Shown here: positions 8,796 through 17,175 of the stretch, in pieces
How positions within the stretch are numbered: position 1 is the stretch's first letter
Layout: every line of letters begins with the position of its first letter
Source: Paracoccus kondratievae
Lineage (GTDB): Bacteria > Pseudomonadota > Alphaproteobacteria > Rhodobacterales > Rhodobacteraceae
Length of the DNA stretch: 64,000 bases
Direction of reading: 5' to 3'
Assembly: GCF_009301415.1 (NCBI RefSeq)
Contig: NZ_CP045072.1
Span: 28,501-92,500, forward strand
The notes under the pieces: model-generated
The model's input: the letters and a program-made list of their open reading frames with translations, nothing else
Databases searched by the model: none
Told to the model about the DNA's origin: nothing
Program-made: the position numbers and the translations under genes

Positions 8796-10015
8796 CCCAA
8801 CCCATGCCAGCCCCCGCGCCAGCCTTTGCGCCAGACGGCACCGCGCATCCCGCCGCCACGCTGGCCGAGGACTGGCGGGCCGGGGGCTTTGGCCTTTACG
8901 TTCACTGGCCCTTTTGCGCAGCCAAATGCCCTTATTGCGATTTCAACAGCCATGTCGCGGCGGTGATAGACCAGGGCCGCTGGCTTGCCGCCTATCGGCG
9001 TGAAATCGCGCGTCTGGGCGATGAGATCCCGGGCCGCGTTCTGAACAGCATCTTTTTCGGCGGTGGCACGCCCAGCCTGATGGCGCCTGAAACCGTCGCC
9101 GGTGTGATCGAGGCCGCCCGCGAGGCCTGGCCCTTTGCCAATGACATCGAGATCGCGCTTGAGGCCAATCCGACCAGTGTCGAGATGGGCCGTTTTCGCG
9201 CCTATGCTGCGGCGGGGGTCAATCGCCTGTCGATGGGTGTGCAGGCGCTGAATGACCAGGATCTGCGCCGTCTGGGCCGAATGCATTCAGCGGCCGAGGC
9301 CCGCGCCGCCTTTGATATCGCGCGGGATTGCTTCACGCGGGTCAGCTTTGACCTGATCTATGCCCGTCAGGATCAGGATCGCGCCCATTGGCGGCGCGAG
9401 CTGACGCAGGCTCTTGGCATGGCGGTCGATCACCTCTCGGCCTATCAGTTGACGATTGAGCCCGGCACGGCCTTTGGCGCACGTCACGCCAAGGGTGGGC
9501 TCAGGGGCCTGCCGGATGATGATCTTTCGGCGGATATGTATCTTGATACGCAAGAGGTCTGCGCTGCTGCCGGGATGCCCGCCTATGAAATCTCGAACCA
9601 CGCCCGGCCTGGCTCGGAAAGCCGCCATAACCTGATCTATTGGCGGCAGGGCGACTGGGCGGCGGCGGGTCCCGGCGCGCATGGCCGGTTGACCTTGCCC
9701 TCGGGCCGCTGGGCGACCGAGGCCCATCGCGCCCCTGCGGCCTGGCTTGAGGCGGTCGAGTCGCGGGGCAACGGTGAAAACGGGCGCGAGGCTCTTGGTC
9801 TTGCCGACCGGGCGCTGGAGTATCTTTTGATGTCGATGCGTCTGTCCGAGGGGATGGAGATGTCGCGTTATCTTGCCCATGGGGCTGAACTGCCGCAGGC
9901 GCGGCTGGCGCATCTGACCGAACTGGGGCTGATTTCTGTCGAAGGTGACCGGCTGATGGCGACCGAGGCCGGACGGCCGGTGCTGAACGCGATCCTGCGC
10001 GAACTGGCAGGATAA
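8792..10015 (+). CDS. hemW: HemW radical SAM protein (heme chaperone, HemN-like)
   Basis: HemW is a radical SAM protein related to coproporphyrinogen III dehydrogenase but now regarded as a heme chaperone. The 407-residue protein has YVHWPFCAAKCPYCDFNSH, containing the CxxxCxxC iron-sulfur motif, then FFGGGTPSLM, EANPTSVE, GVNRLSMGVQ and the C-terminal EYLLMSMRLSEG typical of HemW. It lacks the N-terminal extension of true HemN. It overlaps the RidA-like gene by 4 bases; a second in-frame ATG at 8804 is a possible alternative start. Confidence 0.93.
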   Translation: MTQPMPAPAPAFAPDGTAHPAATLAEDWRAGGFGLYVHWPFCAAKCPYCDFNSHVAAVIDQGRWLAAYRREIARLGDEIPGRVLNSIFFGGGTPSLMAPETVAGVIEAAREAWPFANDIEIALEANPTSVEMGRFRAYAAAGVNRLSMGVQALNDQDLRRLGRMHSAAEARAAFDIARDCFTRVSFDLIYARQDQDRAHWRRELTQALGMAVDHLSAYQLTIEPGTAFGARHAKGGLRGLPDDDLSADMYLDTQEVCAAAGMPAYEISNHARPGSESRHNLIYWRQGDWAAAGPGAHGRLTLPSGRWATEAHRAPAAWLEAVESRGNGENGREALGLADRALEYLLMSMRLSEGMEMSRYLAHGAELPQARLAHLTELGLISVEGDRLMATEAGRPVLNAILRELAG

Positions 10016-10017
10016 AA

Positions 10018-10371
10018 ATGCGCTATCTTTGGCTTTCCGTGGGCTGGCTCGCCCTGACACTGGGCGTGATCGGGGTGTTCTTGCCGGTCATGCCGACGGT
10101 GCCGTTCCTTTTGGTCGCGGTCTGGGCCTTTGCGCGCTCGTCCCCGCGCATCAGCGCCCGGATCATGCGCGATCCGCGCTTTGGGCCGCCGATCCGCGCC
10201 TGGCGCAAGCGTGGCGTCATCGGGCGCGCCGCCAAGATCTGGGCGGTTGCTGCCATGTCAGCCGGTGTTTGCTGGTCGCTGTGGCTTGGACTTGATCCCC
10301 GGCTTGTCGCCGCCCAGACGCTGATTTGCGCGGTGATCGGCCTCTGGCTTGTCACCCGGCCCGAGGTATGA
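10018..10371 (+). CDS. DUF454 (YbaN-family) small membrane protein
   Basis: This 117-residue protein matches the DUF454/YbaN family of inner-membrane proteins with unknown function. It has a first hydrophobic segment (about residues 4-40, including GVFLPVMPTVPFLLVAVWAF, characteristic of the family), a short basic loop rich in Arg, and two more hydrophobic segments at about 73-90 and 95-112. It starts 2 bases after hemW and is probably co-transcribed. No specific function can be given. Confidence 0.85.
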   Translation: MRYLWLSVGWLALTLGVIGVFLPVMPTVPFLLVAVWAFARSSPRISARIMRDPRFGPPIRAWRKRGVIGRAAKIWAVAAMSAGVCWSLWLGLDPRLVAAQTLICAVIGLWLVTRPEV

Positions 10372-10382
10372 GGTGCGGCCCC

Positions 10383-10402
10383 GTCCGGCTACGCAGCCGG
10401 AC
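10383..10402. other. Hairpin after the DUF454 gene
   Basis: GTCCGGCT-acgc-AGCCGGAC forms an 8-bp perfect stem with a 4-base loop just after the DUF454 stop. There is no T run, so it may be a weak or factor-dependent terminator separating the rph-hemW unit from gfa. Confidence 0.5.
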
Positions 10403-10491
10403 TGCCAGCGAATACAACCTTTTGCCCACTTGTTCCCAAGCGGGTGCCGCGCGAACCTCGACCCATCAGCTTTGAGGGGGAGAACGGGACT

Positions 10492-11076
10492 ATGGTGGAT
10501 ACTTCGGGGGTGAAGATACATCCCGCCGTGGATAACGGCATCAAACCGGCCAGACCCGGCTTCTCGGGTGGGGAGTTGCATTGCAAGTGCAGCACCGATC
10601 CGGTCCGGGTCGCGATTCGCGCGCAAACCGCGCATAACCACGTCTGCGGCTGCACCAAATGCTGGAAGCCCGAGGGCGCGATCTTTTCACAGGTCGCGGT
10701 CGTCAGCCGCGACGCGCTTGAGGTGGTGCAAGGCGCCGACAAGCTTGAGATCGTGAATGCCGAGGCGCCGATCCAGCGTCATCGCTGCAAAGGGTGCGGT
10801 GCGCATATGTATGGCCGGATCGAAAACAAGGACCATCCCTTCTATGGGCTGGACTTTGTCCATACCGAACTGTCGGATGAGGACGGCTGGTCGCAACCCG
10901 AGTTTGCGGCCTTTGTCAGCTCGGTCATTGAATCGGGTGTCGATCCCAGCCGCATGGACGCGATCCGCGCCCGACTGCGTGAACTGGGGCTGGAACCCTA
11001 TGACGCGCTGTCGCCGCCGCTGATGGATGCGATTGCCACCCATATCGCCAAGCGCTCGGGCGTTCTTGCCGCCTGA
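10492..11076 (+). CDS. gfa: Gfa, glutathione-dependent formaldehyde-activating enzyme
   Basis: Gfa is a zinc protein reported in Paracoccus denitrificans to speed formation of S-hydroxymethylglutathione from formaldehyde and glutathione, although its role as a true enzyme has been questioned. The 194-residue protein shows the zinc cysteines: CKCS near residue 32, CGCTKCW near residue 54, and [10 protein letters not shown] near residue 100. Length equals the known Paracoccus protein. The ATG at 10492 follows GAGGGGGAGAA. flhA lies 99 bases downstream behind a hairpin, the same order as in P. denitrificans. Confidence 0.95.
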   Translation: MVDTSGVKIHPAVDNGIKPARPGFSGGELHCKCSTDPVRVAIRAQTAHNHVCGCTKCWKPEGAIFSQVAVVSRDALEVVQGADKLEIVNAEAPIQRHRCKGCGAHMYGRIENKDHPFYGLDFVHTELSDEDGWSQPEFAAFVSSVIESGVDPSRMDAIRARLRELGLEPYDALSPPLMDAIATHIAKRSGVLAA

Positions 11077-11100
11077 GTGTCCGACGGTCGTGACAGATGG

Positions 11101-11124
11101 CGGGGGTCGGTTTACCGGCCCCCG
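11101..11124. other. Hairpin between gfa and flhA
   Basis: CGGGGGTCGG-ttta-CCGGCCCCCG forms a 10-bp stem (one G-U pair) with a 4-base loop in the gfa-flhA gap. Without a T run it could act as a partial terminator or as an mRNA stability or processing element that lets flhA be expressed at a different level from gfa. Confidence 0.55.
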
Positions 11125-11175
11125 AATCCATGAGAAAACAGCAGGCCCAGGGCCGACACTTAAGGAGAATGTGAT

Positions 11176-12303
11176 ATGAGAACCCGTGCCGCCGTCGCGC
11201 TGGAAGCCGGCAAGCCGCTGGAAGTCATGGAAGTCAATCTCGAGGGCCCCAAGGCGGGCGAAGTGATGATCGAGATCAAGGCGACCGGCATTTGCCACAC
11301 CGACGAATTCACCCTTTCGGGCGCTGATCCCGAAGGGATCTTTCCCTCGATCCTTGGTCACGAAGGTGCGGGCGTCGTGGTCGAGGTCGGTCCCGGCGTC
11401 ACCTCGGTCAAGCCGGGGGATCACGTCATCCCGCTTTACACCCCTGAATGCCGCCAATGTCCGTCCTGCCTGTCGCGCAAGACGAACCTCTGCACCGCGA
11501 TTCGCGCCACGCAGGGTCAGGGGCTCATGCCCGACGGCACCAGCCGTTTCAGCATGCTCGACGGTACGCCGATCTATCACTACATGGGCTGCTCGACCTT
11601 CTCGAACTACACCGTGCTGCCCGAAATCGCGGTGGCCAAGGTGCGCGAGGATGCGCCTTTCGACAAGATCTGCTACATCGGCTGCGGCGTCACCACTGGC
11701 ATCGGTGCGGTGATCAACACCGCCAAGGTCGAAATCGGTGCCAAGGCGGTTGTCTTTGGTCTTGGCGGCATCGGCCTGAACGTGATTCAGGGGCTGCGCC
11801 TTGCCGGGGCTGACATGATTATCGGGGTCGATCTGAACGACGACAAAAAACCGATGGCCGAGCGTTTCGGGATGACCCATTTCATCAACCCGAAGAACTG
11901 CGAAAACGTGGTGCAGGAAATCGTCAACGTCACCAAGACGCCCTTCGACCAGATCGGCGGCGCGGATTACAGCTTTGACTGCACCGGCAACGTCAAGGTG
12001 ATGCGCGACGCGCTGGAATGCACCCATCGCGGCTGGGGTGTCTCGGTCGTTATCGGCGTGGCGCCGGCGGGGGCCGAAATCAGCACCCGTCCGTTCCAGC
12101 TTGTCACCGGCCGGGTGTGGAAGGGCACGGCCTTTGGCGGCGCCCGCGGCCGCACCGATGTGCCGCAGATCGTCGACTGGTACATGGAAGGCAAGATCGA
12201 GATCGACCCGATGATCACCCACACCCTGACGCTGGATGAGATCAACAAAGGCTTTGATCTGATGCACCGGGGCGAGTCTATCCGCTCGGTCGTCCTTTAC
12301 TGA
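11176..12303 (+). CDS. flhA: S-(hydroxymethyl)glutathione dehydrogenase (class III alcohol dehydrogenase)
   Basis: This NAD-dependent class III alcohol dehydrogenase oxidises S-hydroxymethylglutathione to S-formylglutathione, the second step of formaldehyde detoxification and energy generation. The 375-residue protein has the catalytic-zinc ligands in GICHTDE and [10 protein letters not shown], the structural-zinc cysteines in [15 protein letters not shown], and the NAD-binding [12 protein letters not shown]. The Paracoccus name flhA is used (frmA/adhC elsewhere); it is unrelated to flagellar FlhA. The ATG follows AAGGAGAATGTGAT. gfa is upstream and fghA downstream. Confidence 0.97.
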   Translation: MRTRAAVALEAGKPLEVMEVNLEGPKAGEVMIEIKATGICHTDEFTLSGADPEGIFPSILGHEGAGVVVEVGPGVTSVKPGDHVIPLYTPECRQCPSCLSRKTNLCTAIRATQGQGLMPDGTSRFSMLDGTPIYHYMGCSTFSNYTVLPEIAVAKVREDAPFDKICYIGCGVTTGIGAVINTAKVEIGAKAVVFGLGGIGLNVIQGLRLAGADMIIGVDLNDDKKPMAERFGMTHFINPKNCENVVQEIVNVTKTPFDQIGGADYSFDCTGNVKVMRDALECTHRGWGVSVVIGVAPAGAEISTRPFQLVTGRVWKGTAFGGARGRTDVPQIVDWYMEGKIEIDPMITHTLTLDEINKGFDLMHRGESIRSVVLY

Positions 12304-12328
12304 TCGTAAAGGCCTGCTTAGGTAAAAG

Positions 12329-12360
12329 GACGGCGGGGGCGGGAAACCGGTCCCGCCGTC
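12329..12360. other. Hairpin between flhA and the clpP paralogue
   Basis: GACGGCGGG at 12329-12337 pairs perfectly with CCCGCCGTC at 12352-12360. The stem sits between the flhA stop and the next start and lacks a T run. It could reduce read-through or protect the flhA mRNA 3' end. Confidence 0.5.
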
Positions 12361-12378
12361 AACATGAAAGGACCGATC

Positions 12379-13014
12379 ATGGTAAAGCACTTCCGCCTGG
12401 ACGACGATGACGACAACGAGGACGAGCGCCGCCAGGAGGGCCAGAAGGACGAAGGGCTTGGCCTTCCCGAAGGCGACCGGCTCGGCAAGCTCTATTTCAA
12501 GTCCCGCACGGTAATCGTTGCCGGTCAGATCACCGACAAGCTGGCGCAACGCACCGTGGCGCATCTGCTGGCCCTGGCCGAGGACAGCGACGCCCCGATC
12601 AACATGCTGATCAGCTCGCCCGGCGGTCATGTCGAATCCGGCGACATGATCCATGACGTGATCAAGTTCATCCGTCCGACCGTGCGCACTATCGGCTCGG
12701 GCTGGGTGGTCTCGGCCGGGGCGCTGATCTTTGTCGGTGCCGAGCGGGAAAACCGTTACTGCCTGCCCAACACCCGTTTCCTTCTGCATCAGCCCTCGGG
12801 TGGGATCGGCGGAACTTCCAGCGACATCATGATTCAGGCCGAACAGATGCGCCTGATGCTCGATCGGCTGAACCGGATCTTTGCTGATGCCACCGGCCAG
12901 ACGGTCGAGCGGATCGAAAAAGACACCCAGCGTGATTTCTGGCTGAACACGCAAGAGGCGCTGGATTACGGTCTGCTGGGCAAGGTCATCCGCTCGGTGG
13001 ATGAGCTGAAATGA
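12379..13014 (+). CDS. ClpP-family serine protease paralogue with acidic N-terminus
   Basis: This 211-residue protein is a ClpP-family peptidase. The catalytic triad appears intact: Ser112 in VVSAGAL, His137 in LLHQPSGG and Asp186 in DTQRDFWLN, each one residue from the E. coli precursor numbering. The N-terminus (residues 8-25) is an unusual acidic stretch, LDDDDDNEDERRQEGQKDEG, where normal ClpP has its propeptide and axial loop. No clpX lies next to it; instead it sits between flhA and fghA. I chose the ATG at 12379 because AAAGGA lies 7 bases upstream, unlike the ATG at 12364. The substrate and ATPase partner are unknown; a housekeeping clpP is expected elsewhere. Confidence 0.88.
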   Translation: MVKHFRLDDDDDNEDERRQEGQKDEGLGLPEGDRLGKLYFKSRTVIVAGQITDKLAQRTVAHLLALAEDSDAPINMLISSPGGHVESGDMIHDVIKFIRPTVRTIGSGWVVSAGALIFVGAERENRYCLPNTRFLLHQPSGGIGGTSSDIMIQAEQMRLMLDRLNRIFADATGQTVERIEKDTQRDFWLNTQEALDYGLLGKVIRSVDELK

Positions 13015-13027
13015 AGGGAACGCATTG

Positions 13028-13546
13028 ATGCGGGGCGGGGCTGATATCCTGATCCGTCCCGCAACGCCTGCGGATCATGAGGCGATCTGGACGATCCTTG
13101 AGCCTGTCTATCGTGCAGGCGAAACCTATTGCATCCCGACTGACATCACGCGGGAAGAGGCGCTGGCCGACTGGTTCGCCGCGCCCTTTACCGCTTTTGT
13201 CGCTGAACTGGACGGCAAGGTGCTGGGCGCCAGTCACGTCGGCCGCAACCGGCCCGGTCCTGCATCGCATGTGGCAAATGCAAGCTTTGCCACCCACCCC
13301 GAGGCGCGCGGTCGTGGTATCGCCAGCCGGCTGGTTACCCATGCCAAGGACTGGGCGCGCACGCAGGGTTTCCGGGCGATGCAGTTCAATTTCGTGGTGT
13401 CGACCAATTCCGATGCCGTTCATTCGTGGCAGAAAGCAGGTTTCGCCATTGTCGGCCGCCTGCCCGGCGCGTTTCTTCACCCCAGACATGGCTATGTCGA
13501 CGCGCTGGTCATGTTCCACGACCTGACAGAAGGGAAGAACTCATGA
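13028..13546 (+). CDS. GNAT-family N-acetyltransferase
   Basis: This 172-residue protein is a GNAT acetyltransferase. The acetyl-CoA-binding motif A is visible as FATHPEARGRGIASRLVTHA (about residues 94-113), followed by NSDAVHSWQKAGFAIVGRLPGAF, typical of motif B. The acceptor is unknown. It starts 13 bases after the clpP paralogue with AGGGAA upstream (a TTG at 13025 is adjacent), and its end overlaps fghA by 4 bases, so it is translated together with the formaldehyde genes. Confidence 0.88.
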   Translation: MRGGADILIRPATPADHEAIWTILEPVYRAGETYCIPTDITREEALADWFAAPFTAFVAELDGKVLGASHVGRNRPGPASHVANASFATHPEARGRGIASRLVTHAKDWARTQGFRAMQFNFVVSTNSDAVHSWQKAGFAIVGRLPGAFLHPRHGYVDALVMFHDLTEGKNS

Positions 13547-14382
13547 CGCTGGCCTATGAAACCCTCTCGGAGAACCGCAGCTTTGGCGGCATTCAGGGCG
13601 TCTATCGCCACCAGTCGCAGGCGACCGGTACGGCCATGACCTTTGCGGTCTATCTGCCGCCAGAGGCCAGGAATCGTAAGGTGCCGGTGCTTTGGTACCT
13701 TTCGGGCCTGACCTGCACGCATGAAAACGCCATGACCAAGGCCGGCGCACAGGAATGGGCGGCCGAGGCTGGAATCGCGCTGATCTTTCCCGACACCTCT
13801 CCGCGTGGCGAAGGGGTGGCTGATGATCCGGCTTATGATCTGGGGCAGGGCGCGGGTTTCTATGTCGATGCGACCGAGGCGCCCTGGGCACCGCATTTCC
13901 GCATGTGGCACTATGTTACCCATGAACTGCCCGAACTGGTCTTTAACAACTTCGCGCTTGATCGTGATGCGCAGGGCATTACCGGCCATTCGATGGGCGG
14001 GCATGGGGCGCTGACCATCGCGATGACATTCCCCGAGCGTTACAAGTCCGTTTCGGCCTTTGCCCCGATCGCCAACCCCAGCGAATCTGACTGGGGCCGC
14101 AAGCAGCTGACCGCCTATCTGGGGGCGGACAAGGCGGCATGGCGGGGCCATGACTCGACGTTGTTGATGCGCGAGCGTGGCTATCCGGGCGAAATCCTGA
14201 TCGATCAGGGCACGGACGACCAGTTCCTTGACCTGCTCAAGCCCGAGGCGCTGGCCCATGCGATGACCGGGCGTCGTCAGCCCGGCTGCTTCCGCATGCA
14301 GCAGGGGTATGACCACAGCTATTTCTTTGTGCAGACCTTCATGGCCGACCACATCCAGTGGCACGCTGAACGGCTGGGCTGA
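13543..14382 (+). CDS. fghA: S-formylglutathione hydrolase
   Basis: FghA hydrolyses S-formylglutathione to formate and glutathione, completing formaldehyde oxidation; it is the bacterial homologue of human esterase D. The 279-residue alpha/beta hydrolase has the nucleophile elbow GHSMGGHGAL (Ser near residue 148), the acid in DQGTDDQFL and the His in GYDHSYFF. The conserved LSGLTCTHENAM and FPDTSPRG of the family are present. The ATG overlaps the GNAT stop (ATGA) and is preceded by AAGGGAAGAA; an in-frame extension upstream is not coding. A strong hairpin follows. Confidence 0.96.
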   Translation: MTLAYETLSENRSFGGIQGVYRHQSQATGTAMTFAVYLPPEARNRKVPVLWYLSGLTCTHENAMTKAGAQEWAAEAGIALIFPDTSPRGEGVADDPAYDLGQGAGFYVDATEAPWAPHFRMWHYVTHELPELVFNNFALDRDAQGITGHSMGGHGALTIAMTFPERYKSVSAFAPIANPSESDWGRKQLTAYLGADKAAWRGHDSTLLMRERGYPGEILIDQGTDDQFLDLLKPEALAHAMTGRRQPGCFRMQQGYDHSYFFVQTFMADHIQWHAERLG

Positions 14383-14401
14383 GGTCCGGGCGATTTAGAC
14401 A

Positions 14402-14428
14402 GTATGGGGCAGGGCGTTTGCCCCATAC
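14402..14428 (+). terminator. Hairpin terminator after fghA
   Basis: GTATGGGGCA / TGCCCCATAC forms a 10-bp perfect stem with a 7-base loop 20 bases after fghA. The following sequence is AT-rich (CTATTACCTAATTT) without a strict T run. It most likely ends the gfa-fghA region ahead of the xoxF promoter. Confidence 0.75.
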
Positions 14429-14445
14429 CTATTACCTAATTTCCC

Positions 14446-14457
14446 TAATACTTTGGT
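14446..14457 (+). repeat. TAATACTTTGGT motif upstream of xoxF (copy 1)
   Basis: The 12-base sequence TAATACTTTGGT lies 114 bases before the xoxF start. An identical copy lies 96 bases before the cytochrome gene (16372-16383). Bases after the motif are also partly alike (CCAAAC versus GCAGAAAAC). It may be part of a promoter or activator site shared by the two genes; no factor can be named from sequence. Confidence 0.5.
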
Positions 14458-14571
14458 CCAAACAGCCAGCCGCTCGCGTTGACGTGAAGCCAGCTGAGCC
14501 TGAACCTTGGCCTACAGAAGGTGCCCGCGCGGGAGGAGACGCGCAGTCACCGTCATGGCGGAGGAAAATTC

Positions 14572-16374
14572 ATGAAAAAGCTGATGAACAGTGCCTGTCT
14601 TGCGCTGCTCTTGTCCGGCGTCCCGGCGCTGGCCAATGACAGTGTGCTGGCCGAGATTGCCAAGCCCGAGCAATGGGCGATCCAGACGGGCGACTACGCG
14701 AACACGCGTTATTCGACGCTGGACAAAATCAACAAGGATAACGTCAAGGACCTGCGGGTCGCGTGGACCTTCTCGACCGGGGTGCTGCGCGGGCACGAAG
14801 GCTCGCCGCTGGTGATCGGCGACATCATGTATGTCCACACGCCGTTTCCGAACAACGTCTATGCACTGGATCTGAACGACAACGGCAAGATCCTGTGGCG
14901 CTATCAGCCGCAACAGGATCCGAACGTCATCGCGGTGATGTGCTGCGACACCGTGAACCGCGGCGTGGCCTATGCCGATGGCCTGATTCTGCTGCATCAG
15001 GCTGACACGACCCTGGTTGCTCTTGATGCCAAGACTGGCGAGGTGAAATGGTCGGTCAAGACCGGCGATCCCGCCATTGGTGAGACGAACACCGCGACCG
15101 TGATGCCGGTCAAGGACAAGGTCATCGTCGGTGTCTCGGGCGGCGAATACGGCGTGCGCGGCCGGGTGACGGCTTACAGCCTTGCTGACGGCAAAGAGGT
15201 GTGGAAGGCTTGGTCGACCGGCCCGGACGAAGAACTCCTCGTCGACCCGGAAAAGACCACCCATCTGGGCAAACCGGTCGGCAAGGACAGCTCGCTGAGC
15301 AGCTGGGAAGGCGATCAGTGGAAGATCGGCGGCGGCACCACCTGGGGCTGGTATTCCTATGACCCCGAGCTGAACCTGATCTACTATGGCACCGGCAACC
15401 CCTCGACCTGGAACCCGGCGCAGCGTCCGGGCGACAACAAGTGGTCGATGACCATCATGGCGCGTGATGCCGATACCGGCGTGGCCAGGTGGTTCTATCA
15501 GATGACGCCCCATGACGAATGGGACTATGACGGCGTCAACGAGATGATCCTGACCAACCAGACCATCGACGGTCAGGAACGCAAGCTGCTGACCCACTTT
15601 GACCGCAACGGTCTCGCCTACACGCTGGATCGCGAATCGGGCGAACTGCTGGTGGCCGAAAAATACGATCCGGCGGTGAACTGGACCACCGGCGTCGATA
15701 TGGACCCGAATTCGGAAACCTATGGCCGCCCGGCAGTGGTCGCCGAATACTCGACCGACCAGAACGGCGAAGACACCAACACCACCGGCGTCTGCCCGGC
15801 GGCGCTCGGCACGAAAGACCAGCAGCCGGCGGCCTTCTCGCCCAAGACGAACCTGTTCTACGTCCCGACGAACCACGTCTGCATGGACTATGAGCCGTTC
15901 CGCGTCGCCTATAGCGCCGGTCAGCCCTATGTCGGCGCGACGCTGTCGATGTATCCTGCCCCGAACAGCCATGGCGGCATGGGCAACTTTATCGCCTGGG
16001 ACAACGTCAAGGGCGAGATCAAATGGTCGATCCCGGAACAGTTCTCGGTCTGGTCGGGCGCTCTGGCGACGGCCGGCAACGTGGTCTTCTATGGCACGCT
16101 TGAGGGCTATCTGAAGGCGGTCGATGCCGAAACGGGCGATGAGCTTTACAAGTTCAAGACCCCCTCGGGCGTCATCGGTAACATCATGACCTATGAGCAT
16201 GGCGGCAAACAGTACATCGGCGTCCTGTCGGGCGTCGGCGGTTGGGCCGGGATCGGCCTTGCGGCGGGCCTGACCAACCCCAACGACGGCCTTGGCGCCG
16301 TCGGCGGCTATGCCTCGCTGTCACAATACACCGAACTGGGCGGTCAGCTGACCGTGTTCGAGCTGCCGGGTTAA
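14572..16374 (+). CDS. xoxF: XoxF lanthanide-dependent methanol dehydrogenase
   Basis: XoxF is a periplasmic PQQ enzyme that oxidises methanol with a lanthanide bound at the active site. The 600-residue protein begins with a signal peptide (cleavage near ALA-ND, residue 21). The adjacent Cys124-Cys125 pair forms the expected vicinal disulfide. The diagnostic motif is EWDYDGVNE: catalytic Asp318 is followed two residues later by Asp320, the extra lanthanide ligand; calcium MxaF enzymes have Ala there. Eight-bladed propeller tryptophan motifs recur. The ATG follows GGAGGAAAATTC; the in-frame extension to 14521 is not coding. The cytochrome and xoxJ follow in order. Confidence 0.97.
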   Translation: MKKLMNSACLALLLSGVPALANDSVLAEIAKPEQWAIQTGDYANTRYSTLDKINKDNVKDLRVAWTFSTGVLRGHEGSPLVIGDIMYVHTPFPNNVYALDLNDNGKILWRYQPQQDPNVIAVMCCDTVNRGVAYADGLILLHQADTTLVALDAKTGEVKWSVKTGDPAIGETNTATVMPVKDKVIVGVSGGEYGVRGRVTAYSLADGKEVWKAWSTGPDEELLVDPEKTTHLGKPVGKDSSLSSWEGDQWKIGGGTTWGWYSYDPELNLIYYGTGNPSTWNPAQRPGDNKWSMTIMARDADTGVARWFYQMTPHDEWDYDGVNEMILTNQTIDGQERKLLTHFDRNGLAYTLDRESGELLVAEKYDPAVNWTTGVDMDPNSETYGRPAVVAEYSTDQNGEDTNTTGVCPAALGTKDQQPAAFSPKTNLFYVPTNHVCMDYEPFRVAYSAGQPYVGATLSMYPAPNSHGGMGNFIAWDNVKGEIKWSIPEQFSVWSGALATAGNVVFYGTLEGYLKAVDAETGDELYKFKTPSGVIGNIMTYEHGGKQYIGVLSGVGGWAGIGLAAGLTNPNDGLGAVGGYASLSQYTELGGQLTVFELPG

Positions 16375-16383
16375 TACTTTGGT
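16372..16383 (+). repeat. TAATACTTTGGT motif upstream of the xoxG cytochrome (copy 2)
   Basis: This exact 12-base copy of the motif seen before xoxF starts on the TAA stop codon of xoxF and lies 96 bases before the cytochrome start. Its position suggests an internal promoter that could let the cytochrome and xoxJ be expressed separately from xoxF. Confidence 0.5.
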
Positions 16384-16415
16384 GCAGAAAACCGAAAAGT
16401 GAGCTCGAAACATAT

Positions 16416-16439
16416 CGCCCCAGGGGTAACCTTGGGGCG
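16416..16439 (+). other. Hairpin between xoxF and xoxG
   Basis: CGCCCCAGGG / CCTTGGGGCG forms a 10-bp stem (one G-U pair) with a GTAA loop. It is 41 bases before the xoxG start and lacks a T run, so an mRNA-stabilising or attenuating role between the abundant dehydrogenase and its cytochrome is plausible. Confidence 0.55.
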
Positions 16440-16479
16440 AAGCCATCATCTTCGGGTGACAGCCCCAGGGAGGAAATTC

Positions 16480-17175
16480 ATGACCAGCAAGACGACCGCC
16501 AGCCTGATGGCGATTTGTGTCGCATGCGCGGCCGGCGCCATCACCGGAACGGCCCTTGCGCAGACAGACCAGACACCACCGGCTCAGACCGGGGCAGGAG
16601 CAGCCGCCGCTGTGTCGGGCGATGCGCAGCAGCCTGCTGCGGACCCCACAGCCGGGGCAGCAGCCCCCGCGGCACCCCAGGAGGAGGACCTGGAGGTTGT
16701 CGAACAGGGTGGCAAGCTTGTCCTGCCGAACGGCCAGGACATCACCCCCGACCATATGGAAAACGGTCGTTGGTACACGACCGAAGGCATCCCGACCTTC
16801 AAGATCGCCGAGGACGGGACGATCGATTACGCTGCATTCTCGGGTTATCGCCGTTATTCGGCGGAATGCCATGTCTGCCACGGCCCGGACGGCGAGGGTT
16901 CGACCTATGCTCCGGCGCTGAAGAACTCGGTCCTGAAGCTGGATTATTACGAGTTTCAGGAAATCGTCGCCTCGGGCAAGCAAGAGGTCAACACGGCGGC
17001 AAATCTCGTCATGCCGGCCTTTGGCACCAACCGCAACGTGTGGTGCTATATCGACGATATCTACGTCTATCTGCTGGCGCGGGGCGCAGGCGACCTGCCG
17101 CGCGGACGTCCGGCAAAGAAAGAGAGCAAGTCCGATGAATTCGCGGCGCAGGAAGATTCCTGCATGAGCGGATGA
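16480..17175 (+). CDS. xoxG: XoxG-type periplasmic c-type cytochrome (cytochrome c-553i-like)
   Basis: This 231-residue exported protein has one heme c site, CHVCH (Cys130, Cys133, His134), and a likely axial methionine in NLVMPAFGTN. A signal peptide (cleavage near ALA-QTD, residue 28) is followed by an Ala/Pro-rich linker to about residue 70 before the heme domain. It is the probable electron acceptor of XoxF; in P. denitrificans the cytochrome c-553i gene cycB lies in this setting. The ATG follows AGGGAGGAAATTC. Its stop overlaps xoxJ by 4 bases. Confidence 0.9.
   Translation: MTSKTTASLMAICVACAAGAITGTALAQTDQTPPAQTGAGAAAAVSGDAQQPAADPTAGAAAPAAPQEEDLEVVEQGGKLVLPNGQDITPDHMENGRWYTTEGIPTFKIAEDGTIDYAAFSGYRRYSAECHVCHGPDGEGSTYAPALKNSVLKLDYYEFQEIVASGKQEVNTAANLVMPAFGTNRNVWCYIDDIYVYLLARGAGDLPRGRPAKKESKSDEFAAQEDSCMSG

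Noticed and set aside
10687..12954. A 755-codon open frame on the minus strand opposite gfa, flhA and the clpP paralogue
   Set aside because: It runs antisense to three well-supported genes, and its translation is rich in Arg, His and Gly with no recognisable domain. In GC-rich DNA such shadow frames are common.
14512..16200. A 562-codon frame antisense to xoxF
   Set aside because: It mirrors xoxF codon bias, lacks a ribosome site and resembles no protein family.
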